The notes under the pieces: generated by a model
The model's input: only the letters and a program-made list of their open reading frames with translations
The model's database searches: none
Told to the model about the DNA's origin: nothing
Program-made: the position numbers and the translations under genes
Shown here: in pieces, positions 21,666 to 34,139 of the stretch
How positions within the stretch are numbered: the stretch's first letter is position 1
How the letters are laid out: each line of letters opens with the position of its first letter
Assembly: GCA_030248215.1 (NCBI GenBank)
Contig: JASANG010003904.1
Coordinates: forward strand, 62,001 to 126,000
Origin: Enoplolaimus lenunculus
Taxonomy: Eukaryota; Nematoda; Enoplea; Enoplida; Thoracostomopsidae
Length of the DNA: 64,000 bases
Direction of reading: 5' to 3'

Positions 21666-21984
21666 TAGTCAACTTCATCTGGAACATAATAAAAACAGTA
21701 AAAAATTAGCATTTAAGTAAATAAATATCAACAAAGGATGACTAAACGAACAGATCATAACTTTGACACAAAAGTATGTTAATTTTCTCAAAAAACACAA
21801 AAAAGTTGATTTGATAGAAGGCAGAAGTTCATGCCCCATAGAACGGTTTCAATCCCATGCCTAAGGATAACCCTAAACATAAGCAGAAGTACATTTTATA
21901 ATTCTAGTGTATCCGTTGTGACGGAGAGAAATTTTTGTGAAGAAAAGTGAGCTAAAAGTATAATTGACGAATTGCTACTTACAA

Positions 21985-22028
21985 ATAATAATAATAATAA
22001 CAGTAATAATAATAATAATAATAATAAC

Positions 22029-22078
<50 letters not shown>

Positions 22079-22083
22079 CAACA
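21985..22083. repeat. (AAT)n microsatellite
   Basis: About 100 bp of AAT with a few AAC units, 320 bp upstream of the Neto-like start codon. Confidence 0.95.
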
Positions 22084-22199
22084 ACACATTAGCTGCTATT
22101 TACATGGATAGTTGTTGCATTAAACAATCGCTAACGCACCCATCCGTCCCTTTTTCTATACGTCTAGCGTAGGCGAAGGCAGCTATGTACAAGCAGAGA

Positions 22200-24340
22200 T
22201 CGACCTAATACCTGGTTCCGGTTTAATATCCGGTATAATATCGACATCGTGACCGGTACCGATAAGATACCAGATATTTGCAGTTGTCATCCCGAGTGTC
22301 ACAAACTATTTATTGAATGACGAAATACCAAATGTTTTACTGCACTGCATTTCTCAAATCAAGAAGTGACGCTGACGCGAAATATAAAATCCAAATTTTA
22401 ATTCGTAAAATATATTTTTGCACGACGCAAAAACACCCCAACACAATGCACAAATATAAATCCTACATCCAGATAACATCCGGTTCCGGAGAAAAATTCA
22501 CTATCCGGTTCCGGTATCCGATAAAATTATTATCCGGTCGATCCCTTGTTGCAGCTGAACCACCCTGATTTTCCAGAGGGAATTTTGATAGAAGTATGCA
22601 TACAGGTATAGAAAAGAAATTTGCAGGTGCAACAATTTATTTAATCTGTTCCAGTTGGACCCCAGTTCAACATTGCAATCCAATATTCTAACGGTGCCCA
22701 TGATGTGTGGGCCGGTTATCGTTTCGACACCCAAAACTTGTTGCTCTACTAAACTATAGATCAAACTAATGGCGTCGTTTATATACACAAACTAACAAGA
22801 AAACCTGTGCAATTAATCTCATTATTGCGAAGTTGAGATTAGGTTCAAGCGGGGTGCAGGGTCCAACAAAAATCTGCTTTGGTCTCCGGAAAAAACCGAA
22901 GGTGTGCGTGTATCCTGAGCCGACAGAAAAATAACCACCGGCTCCGGTAAAATTTTAGCTCAAAGTTTCGGTGTAATAAAGCATTTCTTCCCCCGTACAG
23001 TTTTACCCACCGGAAAATTGTCCCGTCAGCGGCTTTTCACCCCTCAGCTAAAAATGCACTAGCACTCAGGCCAAAACGCACCGCTTTCCGCATCGAAATT
23101 ACTGTATCCATCGTTGGCAACTTTTATTATTACTTGATTTCATTTCAACTCTGTATCCGGATCCGGCACAAGCAAAATTTAACTTTGTTGATCTCACGGA
23201 TCCAGTTTTTTGATCTCCGGCTGAACCCTGGTTAGAAACCACGGCAAGAGCGTTTTTAATCGTGTCAAAGTGCTAATCGGTGTCAAGAAAAACAAACTTG
23301 AAATCATTCGTGTTTTTACATTTTTACTCAAATCCAAAACGTCCGCTGAACAGACAGTTATTTTTTTGCAAAAAATATATAAATGTTTTAAATATTAATT
23401 TTGAGAAACACAAAGTTCTGCGCGACAAATATTGTCGAGTGCTGATGGTATAACCACCGGCGTTGGCGATACGAAATACTCTACTATATGTTTTAGTCAA
23501 TATTACGTGAAATATTACTGATTAAATGGCAGAGACACGGAACAACCATGATTAGTCCATGTTTACGAAATGTAAATTTGAAACAAAACAGTTAAAAATG
23601 TTCGGCTGTAGACATCGACCAGGGATCGACCGCATATTAATTTAACCGGATATGGGAATCGGAGCCGGATGTTAATTGGATATAGGATATAATGTTGTAT
23701 ACTGTTGCAAGTATTTGAGTGGTGCAAAATTATGCATTTACGGATTTTAGATCAAATTTTGGTTTGAATCCTTCATTCCATGTAAGTGTCCACTCTTGAC
23801 TTGCCTGGAATTGTAGTTGCTGCAAAATATGTAATATTTTCACATATCAAAATCAGTGTTAAAAAATTGGAAACCGTAAATATCCAATATCCAGAAGGTT
23901 TATACCAGAACCGGATATAGATGTGGATTTTTTGCCGGATTTAACAAGCGGGGTCCAATGTAGAAAATTTTAAATATGCAGCAGCACTATTTCTGTAAAA
24001 TTTCACAAAATCCGTAACCTCGTGTGAAACTTTCATAAACTTTGCATCTCAAGAATTTTATTCTAACACCCAGCCTAAAACAAACAAAATGGGTACTTAT
24101 TTATACACCCTAGAAATAATTTATCCGCCGTGTCCAAAAAACATTTTGCCTCATTAAGTATGAATTTCTATCTCTAATCATGCCCGCCATTAAATTTTGA
24201 ACCCGTTTAATATCTGCAAAATTGGTTGCAACATTAAGGGCTTTGTTGAGCAACTCGATACTAATATTTTAGTTACTCTATGGTTGTTGATAATGCAGCG
24301 TTCACAATATCTTTTCACAGCTGCGCACCAAAAACGTCAT
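22200..24340. other. Gene-free stretch with decayed 'TCCGG' repeats
   Basis: No exon seen. Blocks with TATCCGGTTCCGG, CTCCGGCTGAACCCTGG and ACCGGATATAG (22.20-22.56, 22.86-23.24 and 23.64-23.95 kb) are decayed relatives of the CAGGGTGCAACCGGAGG hAT-like family at 50.8 kb. Confidence 0.55.
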
Positions 24341-24342
24341 AT

Positions 24343-24393
24343 GGTAGGGTTAACGAGTGTCAATTTTAAAAATTGTTACTCATTAACCCTACC
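24343..24393. repeat. 51-nt near-perfect hairpin with TAGGGTTA arms
   Basis: GGTAGGGTTAACGAGT pairs with ACTCATTAACCCTACC (one mismatch), and the 19-nt spacer is itself near-palindromic (CAATTTTAAAAATTG). Confidence 0.8.
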
Positions 24394-25009
24394 CTAACAT
24401 TGAAAACATATATAACCTTGCCATAACGCGTGTAGCAGCTCTCTCAGTGACACACGTTAGGGTACACGTTTCGTGCAAATTAAACTTTCTGTTGAACAAC
24501 ATAATGCGACCCCTTGTGTTCTACTGAAGTAATAGCTTACTTACGGATAATGTTAGCGAACAAATAGCAACAAATCGTCTCTTTACAGCGGTATATCATT
24601 CGTTTAATTTTGAAATGTAATTAATTTTATTATAACTGTTTCAATAACAATGATTATTTAATAAAACTAATTTTTAAAAACGTGAATTCGAATCTTTTTC
24701 TACGAGATCGTGTTGGTTCGGTCCTCAGGTCGGACAAGCACCAGAATGCTTTAAAGCGATGAGAGAGGTAATACTTTAAGCGACTTCGAACGCAGAACTG
24801 TAATGATATTGTATTAGTTTCCGACGTTAAGCATCTATTACAATATAAATTAGCCAATAAATAATAGTCGTTCTGAAAATTTTTTACAATATTCAAAACA
24901 ATTTCGTACTATATGCCGGTGAAATAGTGCAGTCGCGAAGATATAAACTGCAACTAAGGACAAGCCAATTGGCCAATGGAGTTGTTATTTTATACAATAG
25001 CAGGCACTG

Positions 25010-25184
25010 TACTACTGACTGGCGGCCAATCAGCGTTGGTTCTATTTCAATGTTGGTGACGGGCAGCCAATCAGCATTGGTTCTATTTTAATGTTATACT
25101 GACTGGCAGCCAATCAGCGTTGTTTCTAATTCAATGTTATACTGACTGACAGCCAATCAGCGTTGGTTCTACTTCAATATTATT
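25010..25184. repeat. 42-43-bp repeat, four copies, each with a CCAAT motif
   Basis: GGCAGCCAATCAGCGTTGGTTC recurs with starts of GCCAAT near 25024, 25066, 25109 and 25152. Each copy has CCAATCAG, an NF-Y-type box. No nearby gene start is known. Confidence 0.85.
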
Positions 25185-25315
25185 TGGATACATCCCAATG
25201 ATTATTTGGCTCTAGGTTAAAATGCTATTTAAATTTGCTGAAAATAAAATTGTAAACTGGTCAACGAACGAGATATAGATGCCGATAATTTGAAAAATAT
25301 TTAGGTTTAGATTTA

Positions 25316-25535
25316 GAGCACGCATTCTCAAATGTATGTAGTACCTATCACCAGTTGGTGATAGGTCTTGTAACATTTGAATCGAACCAGTCAATGCTGA
25401 GGCTCAAAATTCAGCACATTCTTCACATTTAATTTGCTGTACACCAATTTTGAGTTCGACAACGGCAATAAGCAGTCAGTTTGAAAACCTATTACTAACT
25501 GATGATAGTTGCTGCATAGATTTACGAAAATGGGC
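25316..25535. mobile_element. Fold-back MITE family A, copy 2
   Basis: CGCATTCTCAAATGTATGTAG with ACCTATCACCAGTTGGTGATAGGT, then a right part with CTAACTGATGATAG and ATGGGCC. It is about 220 bp, like the 1.83-kb copy but more decayed at the right end. Confidence 0.65.
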
Positions 25536-25875
25536 CAAGAAATTAGACTTCACCTAAATACAATTGCACAAACGGAAAAGAAGTAAAGATAGGTGACTCA
25601 GCACATCAGTAAAGGAAGGATTACTTCAAACCGCACGTAAGTAATCACAATGGTAAACGTAATTCTTTCATGTGATTGATTCTTGCATTGAAAATATTTC
25701 ATACAAAAAAGGTGTATATAACTAAGAAACCAGCCAGCTTTAAACTACAAGCATGCTTTTGGAACCCGAAGCAAGAGGGGATCATTGAGCCCATCCCTCC
25801 CTTAAAACATTTTTTCATACCCTAGGAAAGGTTTAGTACGTTTATAATGTTATGAAATCAATAACATGCCACCAT

Positions 25876-26050
25876 ACATGAGTCCAACGGTGTCAAATTT
25901 TTCACAATGAAACGATTGGTTAACGAATTATGGTCAAATAACTGATTTGGCGTGCTGCAAATGATTTGGCACTGCGCCAAATAAATTATTTGATCATAAT
26001 TCGTTAACCAATCGTTTGATTGCGGCAAAAAATTTAACACCATTGGACTC
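25876..26050. mobile_element. Long-arm fold-back element
   Basis: ATGAGTCCAACGGTGTCAAA at the left is the inverse of the TTTAACACCATTGGACTCAG right end. Arms of about 75 bp (including GGTTAACGAATTATG/CATAATTCGTTAACC) surround a short centre. It would form an extended hairpin. Confidence 0.75.
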
Positions 26051-27999
26051 AGCTACGCCAGCTGCATTGAATGGTACATAATTTGTCAAACTTTTACAAA
26101 AAATTTTTTTGGTCAAATGGTTTTGACATTGAGTCTTTAAAACATTTGAATCTTTAAAAAAATTCAAATTTGGGCATGGAATGACCATGAAACGTCATGA
26201 CAAGCTCAAATATGCAAAAATTTTCAAAATCGAACAATTTTGGGCAAACACAGGCTCGGGCGATAACGGAAAAACCCGAATTTAATATGTACCACAGATT
26301 GAAATTTAAAATTGTGTACAGTTTCAACGAATTGTTACTTAGCTAGGAGCAAACCAAATGAGTTCAATACTGACATATCCGGTCGAGTTGGTCTGTATAG
26401 TTTTGCAGCGTTTTTCCGTGTGAAGTATAGCCGAAAAAAAAGAAAGCGTTGGATCATAGCCATGATTTTCACAACAACCGTCGGTTGTGTTTGGTTATAA
26501 CAATGTTTGACGGGCGTTTCTTGTTACAAATGAACTATTTAATAAGAACCATTTGACAGAAATCTCAACGGGGTTATACTGAGACTCTAAGAACCAAACA
26601 TTGGCTACTTCCGGCAACTTCTACACTATTATGACGAAGTTTTGTACACACGATTGGCACTAGTTCCATAAATCGTCAAAGCAAGTGAAACAAATGACGA
26701 CCTAAACGCAACACACAAGGGTATGAAGCATTGAAATAATATTCGAGGGGATGCCCTGACACTGATCCCACAGCATGAATCAAAACCAAAATTTTGTATT
26801 AAGATTTAGTACTAAACCTGGTTTTAGATTCTTCCTCACGAGCATTTATTCACTATTATATATTTCGCGATGTTCCGTGTCAGAAATTTATGGATCCGCC
26901 ACTGATAGAGAACGCCAGCACCAGAAGTCGCGCAGTCAATCTACCACGTAAATCTGCATTATACGCTAAATATGGCCGTTTTAGAGTTTTCGAGTTTTCC
27001 ATGTCACATTAGCTTACATTTGCTCATTAATCATTGTATACACCGCTTACTTTTGGTGCGGCGTACAAAGTTTGTGTAAAACTAAAACATAACTTGAAAT
27101 AGAAAGAAATGGATGCGATGAATAACCGGTAATAACGCGGTGTTATGAGGAACCAGCCAGAGCTGGAGAGGTTTCAAAATCGGCCCGGAAATTTTGATAT
27201 AAACCGGCATATCATTGACTATTCAGTACAATAATTACATCAGTAAAAAATTTTCATTTTGTTGAGAGACCCAAACTTCAACACCGCGCCAGGCATTGGC
27301 CGGTAGGCCAGATGTCCATTCAGCCACAGCGTCCAGCAAGCGAAGCCAACAATATCGCTCCTAGACCTTGAGTGCGTCCATAAGGACACAACACGCCATC
27401 GAATGAGCGCAATGTACCACAATGAAGCCCCTCCCGGTATAGGCTCGAATGAGAGTCTCTTACTCAATGGGTTTTTTTTGACAGCTAGCAAGCTTGAGCT
27501 ATTCAATGTTCACCATTATTGGTCATCGGTAAACGTCCGCTAAATTGAGTCATAAAAGTTTTACGCTGAATTGGTCGGAATGCTTAAGCTTCTTCGGCTA
27601 TCTGAAGCGAAAAACGTCTAAAGTATTAAAGATTGATTTCAAATCTGTCAATTTAACATTTATGGAAGATAAATGCTAAATTTAGACGAGCTAATTTAGA
27701 AAACGGCTACGGTGTTAGTTCTGGCTTCAAGTATGGAATTAAAAAGAATCGTTAGGCTTAAACTAAGGTTTAGCCTTTGATTTTAATAATAATCGGTTCT
27801 CGTACATTTTATCACATTTGATATTCACGTTGAGACTAAGGCTCCAAAAACACTTGCCTTACGTTTACTTTAAATATGGGAGAGTGTACAACAGCCCCGA
27901 TAACAGGTAAATACAGCTTAAGACAGATGTAAAAAATTTCCTTGAAAACATTTAAGTGCAACTCGAACTCAAATTGTCTCAGTCTTGAAAGTTTTCGTT

Positions 28000-28101
28000 C
28001 CTAAACAATAAAATACAACATCATGTAATAATGCCTAAACAATAAAATACAACATCATGTAATAATGCCTAAACAATAAAATACAACATCATGTAATAAT
28101 C
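28000..28101. repeat. 34-bp tandem repeat, three exact copies
   Basis: Unit CTAAACAATAAAATACAACA plus TCATGTAATAATGC, three times without change, which implies recent expansion. Confidence 0.93.
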
Positions 28102-28647
28102 TTTAGTGTGTGAAACTTGAAAATAGCAATTATTATTGACACGTTAGCGAATCCAAAACTGTTTTGCAACGGCGTGAACCAGGATTTCATTTCAGGAACG
28201 TATATCCTTGTGTAAAATGGTTTTTCATTGCGAGTGCGGCGAGCGAGAATTTTTTGCCTTTAAATCCGGCAAGTTATTCTAAATGCGGTGCAAAAAGACG
28301 TTTATTGATCGTCTCAATAAATTTCCGGAGTTCATATATATATATTTGCTCTATCCCATCTATTGTATACATCACTGTTTTTTGCAAAGTATATATTTTA
28401 TATATTTTTGTAACTTGAACTCAAAGATGAACAATAAGTTTCAAAATGAAATTTTGCCAATTTCACAATAATATATTTAGGTCGTTTCACATCATTTCGT
28501 AGTCTGACTGTGGTAGGTGAAACATATCTGTCATCAACGAAGCATATCGATATAATATGCTTATATTGTATAATGTAGCGCGCCCTGCTAAGCGATCCTT
28601 ATACCCCCTCTAAATTGGGAACCACTACGCTCACCTCCAGAGATTCA

Positions 28648-29090
28648 GAATCCCAATATGAAAATTTTTTTGCAGCGAACCTGTAAATTGTCAATTAATA
28701 TTAAAATTACACCTTCTTCCGGTCGCTACTGTAAGCACGAGGTGTGCACAAAAAAGTTAATGCGAATATTTCAACGAAAGTATATACTTTAAACCAAAAA
28801 TTTATGTAAATTTTCAATCAAAATACTACAAATAATCAGAATGACCAGATTATATAATATCTGACCTAATCTCAATATGAAAAATTTTTTGCAACGAACA
28901 TGTTAATTGTCAATTAATATTAAAATTACACCTTCTTCCGGTCGCTACTGTAAGCACGAGGTTTGAACAAAAAAAGTAAATGCGAATATTTCAACGAAAG
29001 TGTATACTTTAAACCAAAAATTTATGTAAATTTTCAATCAAAATACTACAAATAATCAGAATGACCAGATTACATAATATCTGACCTGAT
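28648..29090. repeat. ~220-bp tandem duplication
   Basis: Two copies sharing ATTACACCTTCTTCCGGTCG, CTACTGTAAGCACGAGGT and AATCAGAATGACCAGATTA. Identity is above 90 percent by eye. No open frame. Confidence 0.92.
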
Positions 29091-30449
29091 ACCTGAGGTA
29101 CGTTTCATAAAGGTACTCGCTAATCTATATATTAAAGCTCGAACGCCCCACATACGTATTTTGAGCAAATTTGTTAGGAAATACACGTGATTGATTGTAT
29201 CTTCGTTCTAAGAAAAGAAAATTTGCGTGAAAAATTTTGTGTTTTCGCTAACTTTGCGCATTACGCAAAGCTGGCAGACTAGTAATGTTTACTTCCGAAA
29301 ATAGAAATTCATAACAGTGTACTTTTTGAAAATTAGTTTTGTTATCAAAAACGCAAAAACGTACGCTACCGATCATGTTCGTGACGATTGTTTCCGTAAA
29401 TAGCACCATTAATTTTTCAACGTTTTTTCTTCAATGAAAACATTTAATATGAAATTGAAATTGTACTCGTGTGCAATTTCACCTATAGTTTTCTCGCGAA
29501 ATTCCCGATTTTGGCAAAAATTTCTGACTTAGGTTTAGGTTTTTTATTAGGTTTCGGTTAATAGGCTTTAGTAAATTTATGAACACGCAAAGTTTTCTGT
29601 TGCTAGAAATATCTCTAAAATTTAATATATATTTTGTAATGAGGTCTTGCTTTTTACCAATATTTTAGTAAAAACTCTTCACTGACAAATCGGAATTCCG
29701 GCATCGGAATAGCACTCAGTCGGAATCGGAATCGGAATGCAAATTTTATCGGAATTTTAGCTGGAATCGGAATTCCGTTGGAACTCAGCATTTACCACTT
29801 CTCGTTAATGAGAATCATTTGGCTGACGAAGAAATTTGCTTGTAAAATAGTTGTTGTTTGGTCTATTTAAAATAATCACCAATCTATCTACCCTCAACAA
29901 TTATCTTAGTTTTATTTTATAGTACAAATCAACAAATTTCATACAGACAACACGGTTCTTATATCCTGTCCTTTACAATTAGGCTTAGATCGCTGAGGAA
30001 AACGCTCTCCAATATGTTTTGCTTAAAAACTTAAGCCTACGTCTAAACCTAAATGTAGGGAAAGTGTAGAAGCGCCGAACCAGCTATAGCATTGAAAATG
30101 TAGATTTGCTATTTATGGCTAATAATCCGCCTGGTTTAGTTTACCTTGTCCAACGATAAATTCTTAAACCTAATCTTGCAAAAAAGTAGGCGTAAAAGGT
30201 TCGACTTTACGCGAACCCAAATAGCATCATAAACACAGCCGAATGCCTTTCACTTCCGTCTTTTATGACCAGTGGCGGATCCAGGATTTCAAAATGGGGG
30301 GGCAAAATTTCACAGGTAATAAACGTTATTTTTGACCCACACACAAACCACGAACTATTGCCATAAAATATGCTGTTGGGGGGGGCAATATGAAATATAG
30401 TAAAATTAAAACAAAATGGTCACGTAGTTACAAATTTAAATTTGATTCG

Positions 30450-30722
30450 TTACGGTAAAATGTTAAAATTTAGCGATGCAAACTCTAATATTATCGGGCT
30501 GTGTTCAAATGTATCTATGATCAACGAGATCAAATGTACAAAATAGTTTGTCGTTCCTAACGGTCTTGGTCTACACGCGCCCCACAAATCGGCTCCTATG
30601 ACTGCTGTACCTTGAGTACAATCTATTGTCGAATTTGTAGTAGTAAAATGTATTTGTATTGAAATACGCCCAACAGGCATTGTGTGGTAGCAGAGCGAGT
30701 CGGCGTCAAGAAAACTGAACAA
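30450..30722 (-). other. Unrecognised 90-codon open frame
   Basis: An open frame with fairly balanced composition (includes TAVIGADLWGACRPRPLGTT). A TTTTGTTCAG acceptor-like site precedes it at about 30716. I recognise no domain, and no partner exon was found nearby. It may be a stray exon, part of an old element, or chance. Confidence 0.25.
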
Positions 30723-33306
30723 AACCTGTCAATATCCATTATAATCAGTCAAAACTAAAAACATATATACACACACCTCAAATCGAAGGATCTAAAATGA
30801 GAAAACAATACATACATATGTGTACAAGTGACTTCAAAGCCAATACCGCGGGCATGTAGCCCGACAGAGGCGCCATGCGGGCTCAATTTACCTGGACAAA
30901 TTTTGTTACCCCCTGGAAAATTTTCAACGTTGCTTGTAAGTCATATAAACCACCGTGTATGGTGGCGCTCTTGAAATTTTTTCTAGCTTTCCCACAGGAA
31001 GGTGCGCTGAGTATGGACTGCAAGACCGCTGTGTTATATTTATTGCATTGATGCGAAAAGAAATATACTCATTACTGCGGATGTATACAATGAGGCTTAT
31101 TGGTCTGATATTTTTTCGCCAGAGACTCAATAAAAGCACTTTTACATGCTTATAGTATCCTGCAGAAGTGACACCAAATTCTTTAGACGTGGCTATTTGC
31201 TCTAAACCCTTGCTAAGCCACTGCCCATAACACGACTAGCGACAGGAACTAGCAATTACAGTAATCAGAAAACTATGGTGTCGTTTTTAGTTTCATTGAT
31301 ACTAGCAAGAGTGGATGATCACTTTTTGACATGAGTGTGCAACTGTATGATTTCGTGTGGTACAAAATGTACCAGCATTCGTTGGGTTTCTGCCTTGCCC
31401 CCTTATTTTTTGGGGGCCGATATTGTAACGCACATGAAATATATGAAAACAGTTAACATATTTTCAAGAACGCAAATGGAACACTTTTTTCCATTAGCAT
31501 TTTATGTATTTTCTTTGTTTGCGCTTATTTCAACCCCACACTTAAATAAGGTGGGCGTAGGCCAAAAATGCAACGCGTGCCGGATACATTCTTTTCTACA
31601 CAAAACACACCCAGTTGCACATTCGTGTAAACAAGAGTCATTATCGATTCTTGATACAAGCAAAGAGTCGATTCGGTTGATACTTTAAAACTATTTTTAA
31701 TTACGTTTTATACAGCTGCAAATACAGACAAATATGCGATTTTTTCAACGGTGACTACAGGATTTTACGGTGAAAAATGGCAACTTGTGTGCCGAAATAT
31801 TTCAATTTTTAAAACGCGTTTTCAGACATTTTTAACTCTGCGTTTTTTGATACTCGTACTGTACTATCGCTATATTTTTCAACTATTTTTGCGAGAAAAG
31901 ACAATTGGAAGCTTCAAAGTTACCATGTACATACTAAAATATTCTGCACGGCAAGGCTGCTGGTGGGTACCACATCTTTCATCCTAATGTATCAGCAACC
32001 GATTTTTTCCCTATTCGCCTTGTTTTATCTGAAACGAAAATATATATATCATTGTTGCTATAATCAAACCAGAATAAACGAAGTTTAGTTAAGATATCTT
32101 AACAACAAGTCTGGTTCAAAGAACATCTGCCCGAAACACTTTCTGATATACTTTCCAGAAACAACCAACTTTAACAAAAGGTAACATTCATCATCCGTGT
32201 CCCACCAGATCTCATTACCATCAACTACTCAAATAGCATTCAGGATTTCATTTATGGAGAGCAGCCTAATCGTATGTAACAGTTTTATTTTGCAAGCTAC
32301 TGTAGCGAGCGAGAGCTTTTCGGCTTGAAAATATACAAATTTAATAGCCCTAAACAGCTGTAAAAATAGTGTTTTTGTTATCTCTAGAAATTTCAAACCG
32401 TGATATATCTGTCATACTTATCCCTTTGCATACACACCAGCATACCTAATATTTATCGGTATATAAACTTGCTGTAAAATTAGAACTAAACCCGACAAAC
32501 ACTGAGAGCATAATAAACCAAATTTTCTAGTTCATTTTAAACCGGTATCGTAAACTAATCTAACCCATCAGCTTTGTGTACACGGCGAATAGTTTATAAA
32601 ATCTTGTGTAGTCGCGAAAGTGATATATATACACTGAGACAGAACGATCGAAACTACGCCCCACAACTACTAAAACTACATTTGAAGCTTCCCATCCCCC
32701 CCCGACAAAAAACCTGGTCAGCATCTTTACACATATATTTAAATATCGCGTACATTTAGTTCTCAGTTTCAGTGTCGGGAAGAACGAACCGACCGGTTTC
32801 AAAAGAAAACCCCGTAGAGGATTTAAAAACTAATTTATTTTAGACAGCTTCGAGTCTATATCTACATATATTCAAGCCAGGTTCTCTAGCTCGCGGCTAC
32901 CAAAACATTAAACTATAAAATACGGCACATACTGACACCAGTGGCAGTTTTATTTAGAAATGGCTACGGTAATAAAAGTGGACCTTGTGAACTTACATAT
33001 ATATATATTATAAATATATATATAAAATCATAAATAAATATATGTCGCGTCCTCAACGCTAATTTGTCCTTTGTCCCAAATGGTAACCAGTGCAGTCGTA
33101 GCCAAACAGGTCAACTATTCCTAAGGAAACTGAATTTAATTGGGTGATGAAAAACACAGTAGGTATGCGACGTTATCCTGTTTGCTAAAAATTTACTTTT
33201 GTTCAAGTTTGTCTCGTTCAAGCTTTCATCAGTTGGTGCTTGAACGACCAGTGATAAGCCGGATCGAATAGCTATTCAAGACGCGACATATTTAACTGAT
33301 TTAAAT

Positions 33307-33512
33307 CTATGGCAATTCGTAGCCCCGACAACTTGTCGCCCGACAGTGTGTTAATGCCTATGAACAAATCTAAACATACTCCTAAGCGTAATCCAAAGCT
33401 TAAGCTTTAGCCTAAAGTCAATAATGGGCGATGTATTGTCGAGTCGACGAAATTTGAAATTACAAGTTGTCGGTAGGCGAGTTGTCTGGCGACGAATTGT
33501 TGTGATACCAAT
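33307..33512. mobile_element. MITE family E, copy 2
   Basis: Left CCCGACAACTTGTCGCCCGA, right GGCGACGAATTGTTGTGATA, with an inner CCTAAGCGTAATCC core and a second inverted motif TTACAAGTTGTCGGTAGGC. No coding capacity. Confidence 0.65.
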
Positions 33513-33871
33513 TGATTTGATAAAAAACGCATATATTAATAGCAAATACATTTGACTCGCATACCAAGAAAAGAAACTCTTAGACGTTTTTGGTGCACGT
33601 ATATGCAGAACCACTTTGCCACAAAAACAATAACATAAAATGACACATCAGGGTCAGATAATAAAACAAATACTAACCGCTATAACATAAGTCGATTCGG
33701 AGTACCGGTGCTTTTAAACGCCAAAATAATGTAAATTTAGTGCTCTCGCGTTCTATAGCTGCCTAATATAGACCGACTTTTAATTTCAGGAATATTTAGT
33801 AATTTTCTGCAGTGGCAAATCTAGAAACTATACAGACCGAGTTGCGCGATATATAATAATAATAATGAATA

Positions 33872-34132
33872 AACTCGTAAAAGACTAGTCAAAAGCAATT
33901 TTGGTATACCTTTTCGAGCGCATAGCCTGGATATTGGCACTTTGGAGCCCAAGTTTAAGGCAAACATTCAGATTGCTAACTTCGTTTCTAAATTACGTAC
34001 AAACTCGTAAAAGACTAGTCAAAAGCAATGTTGGTATACCTTTTCGAGCGCCTACGCCTTAGTATTGGCACATTGGATCCCAAGTTTAAGGCAAACTTTC
34101 AGATAGCTAGCTTCGTTCCTAAATTACGTAAC
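33872..34132. repeat. ~130-bp tandem duplication
   Basis: AAACTCGTAAAAGACTAGTC begins each copy, followed by GGTATACCTTTTCGAGCGC and AAATTACGTA. The copies differ at roughly ten positions. Confidence 0.92.
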
Positions 34133-34139
34133 ACTAATT

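Larger units (their letters stand above)
26240..30440. other. Gene-free stretch with local duplications
   Basis: No convincing exon. It contains a hAT-like end GGATCCGCCACTG (26.89 kb), a possible tRNA-like segment with GTGGCTGAATGG on the minus strand (27.3 kb), a three-copy 34-bp repeat, a 220-bp duplication and a GTGGCGGATCCAGG end (30.28 kb). Confidence 0.5.

Noticed and set aside
27240-27506. Minus-strand open frame as a gene, or a tRNA in it
   Set aside because: Composition and GTGGCTGAATGG-type text suggest a tRNA-derived repeat, but no full fold or domain was found.
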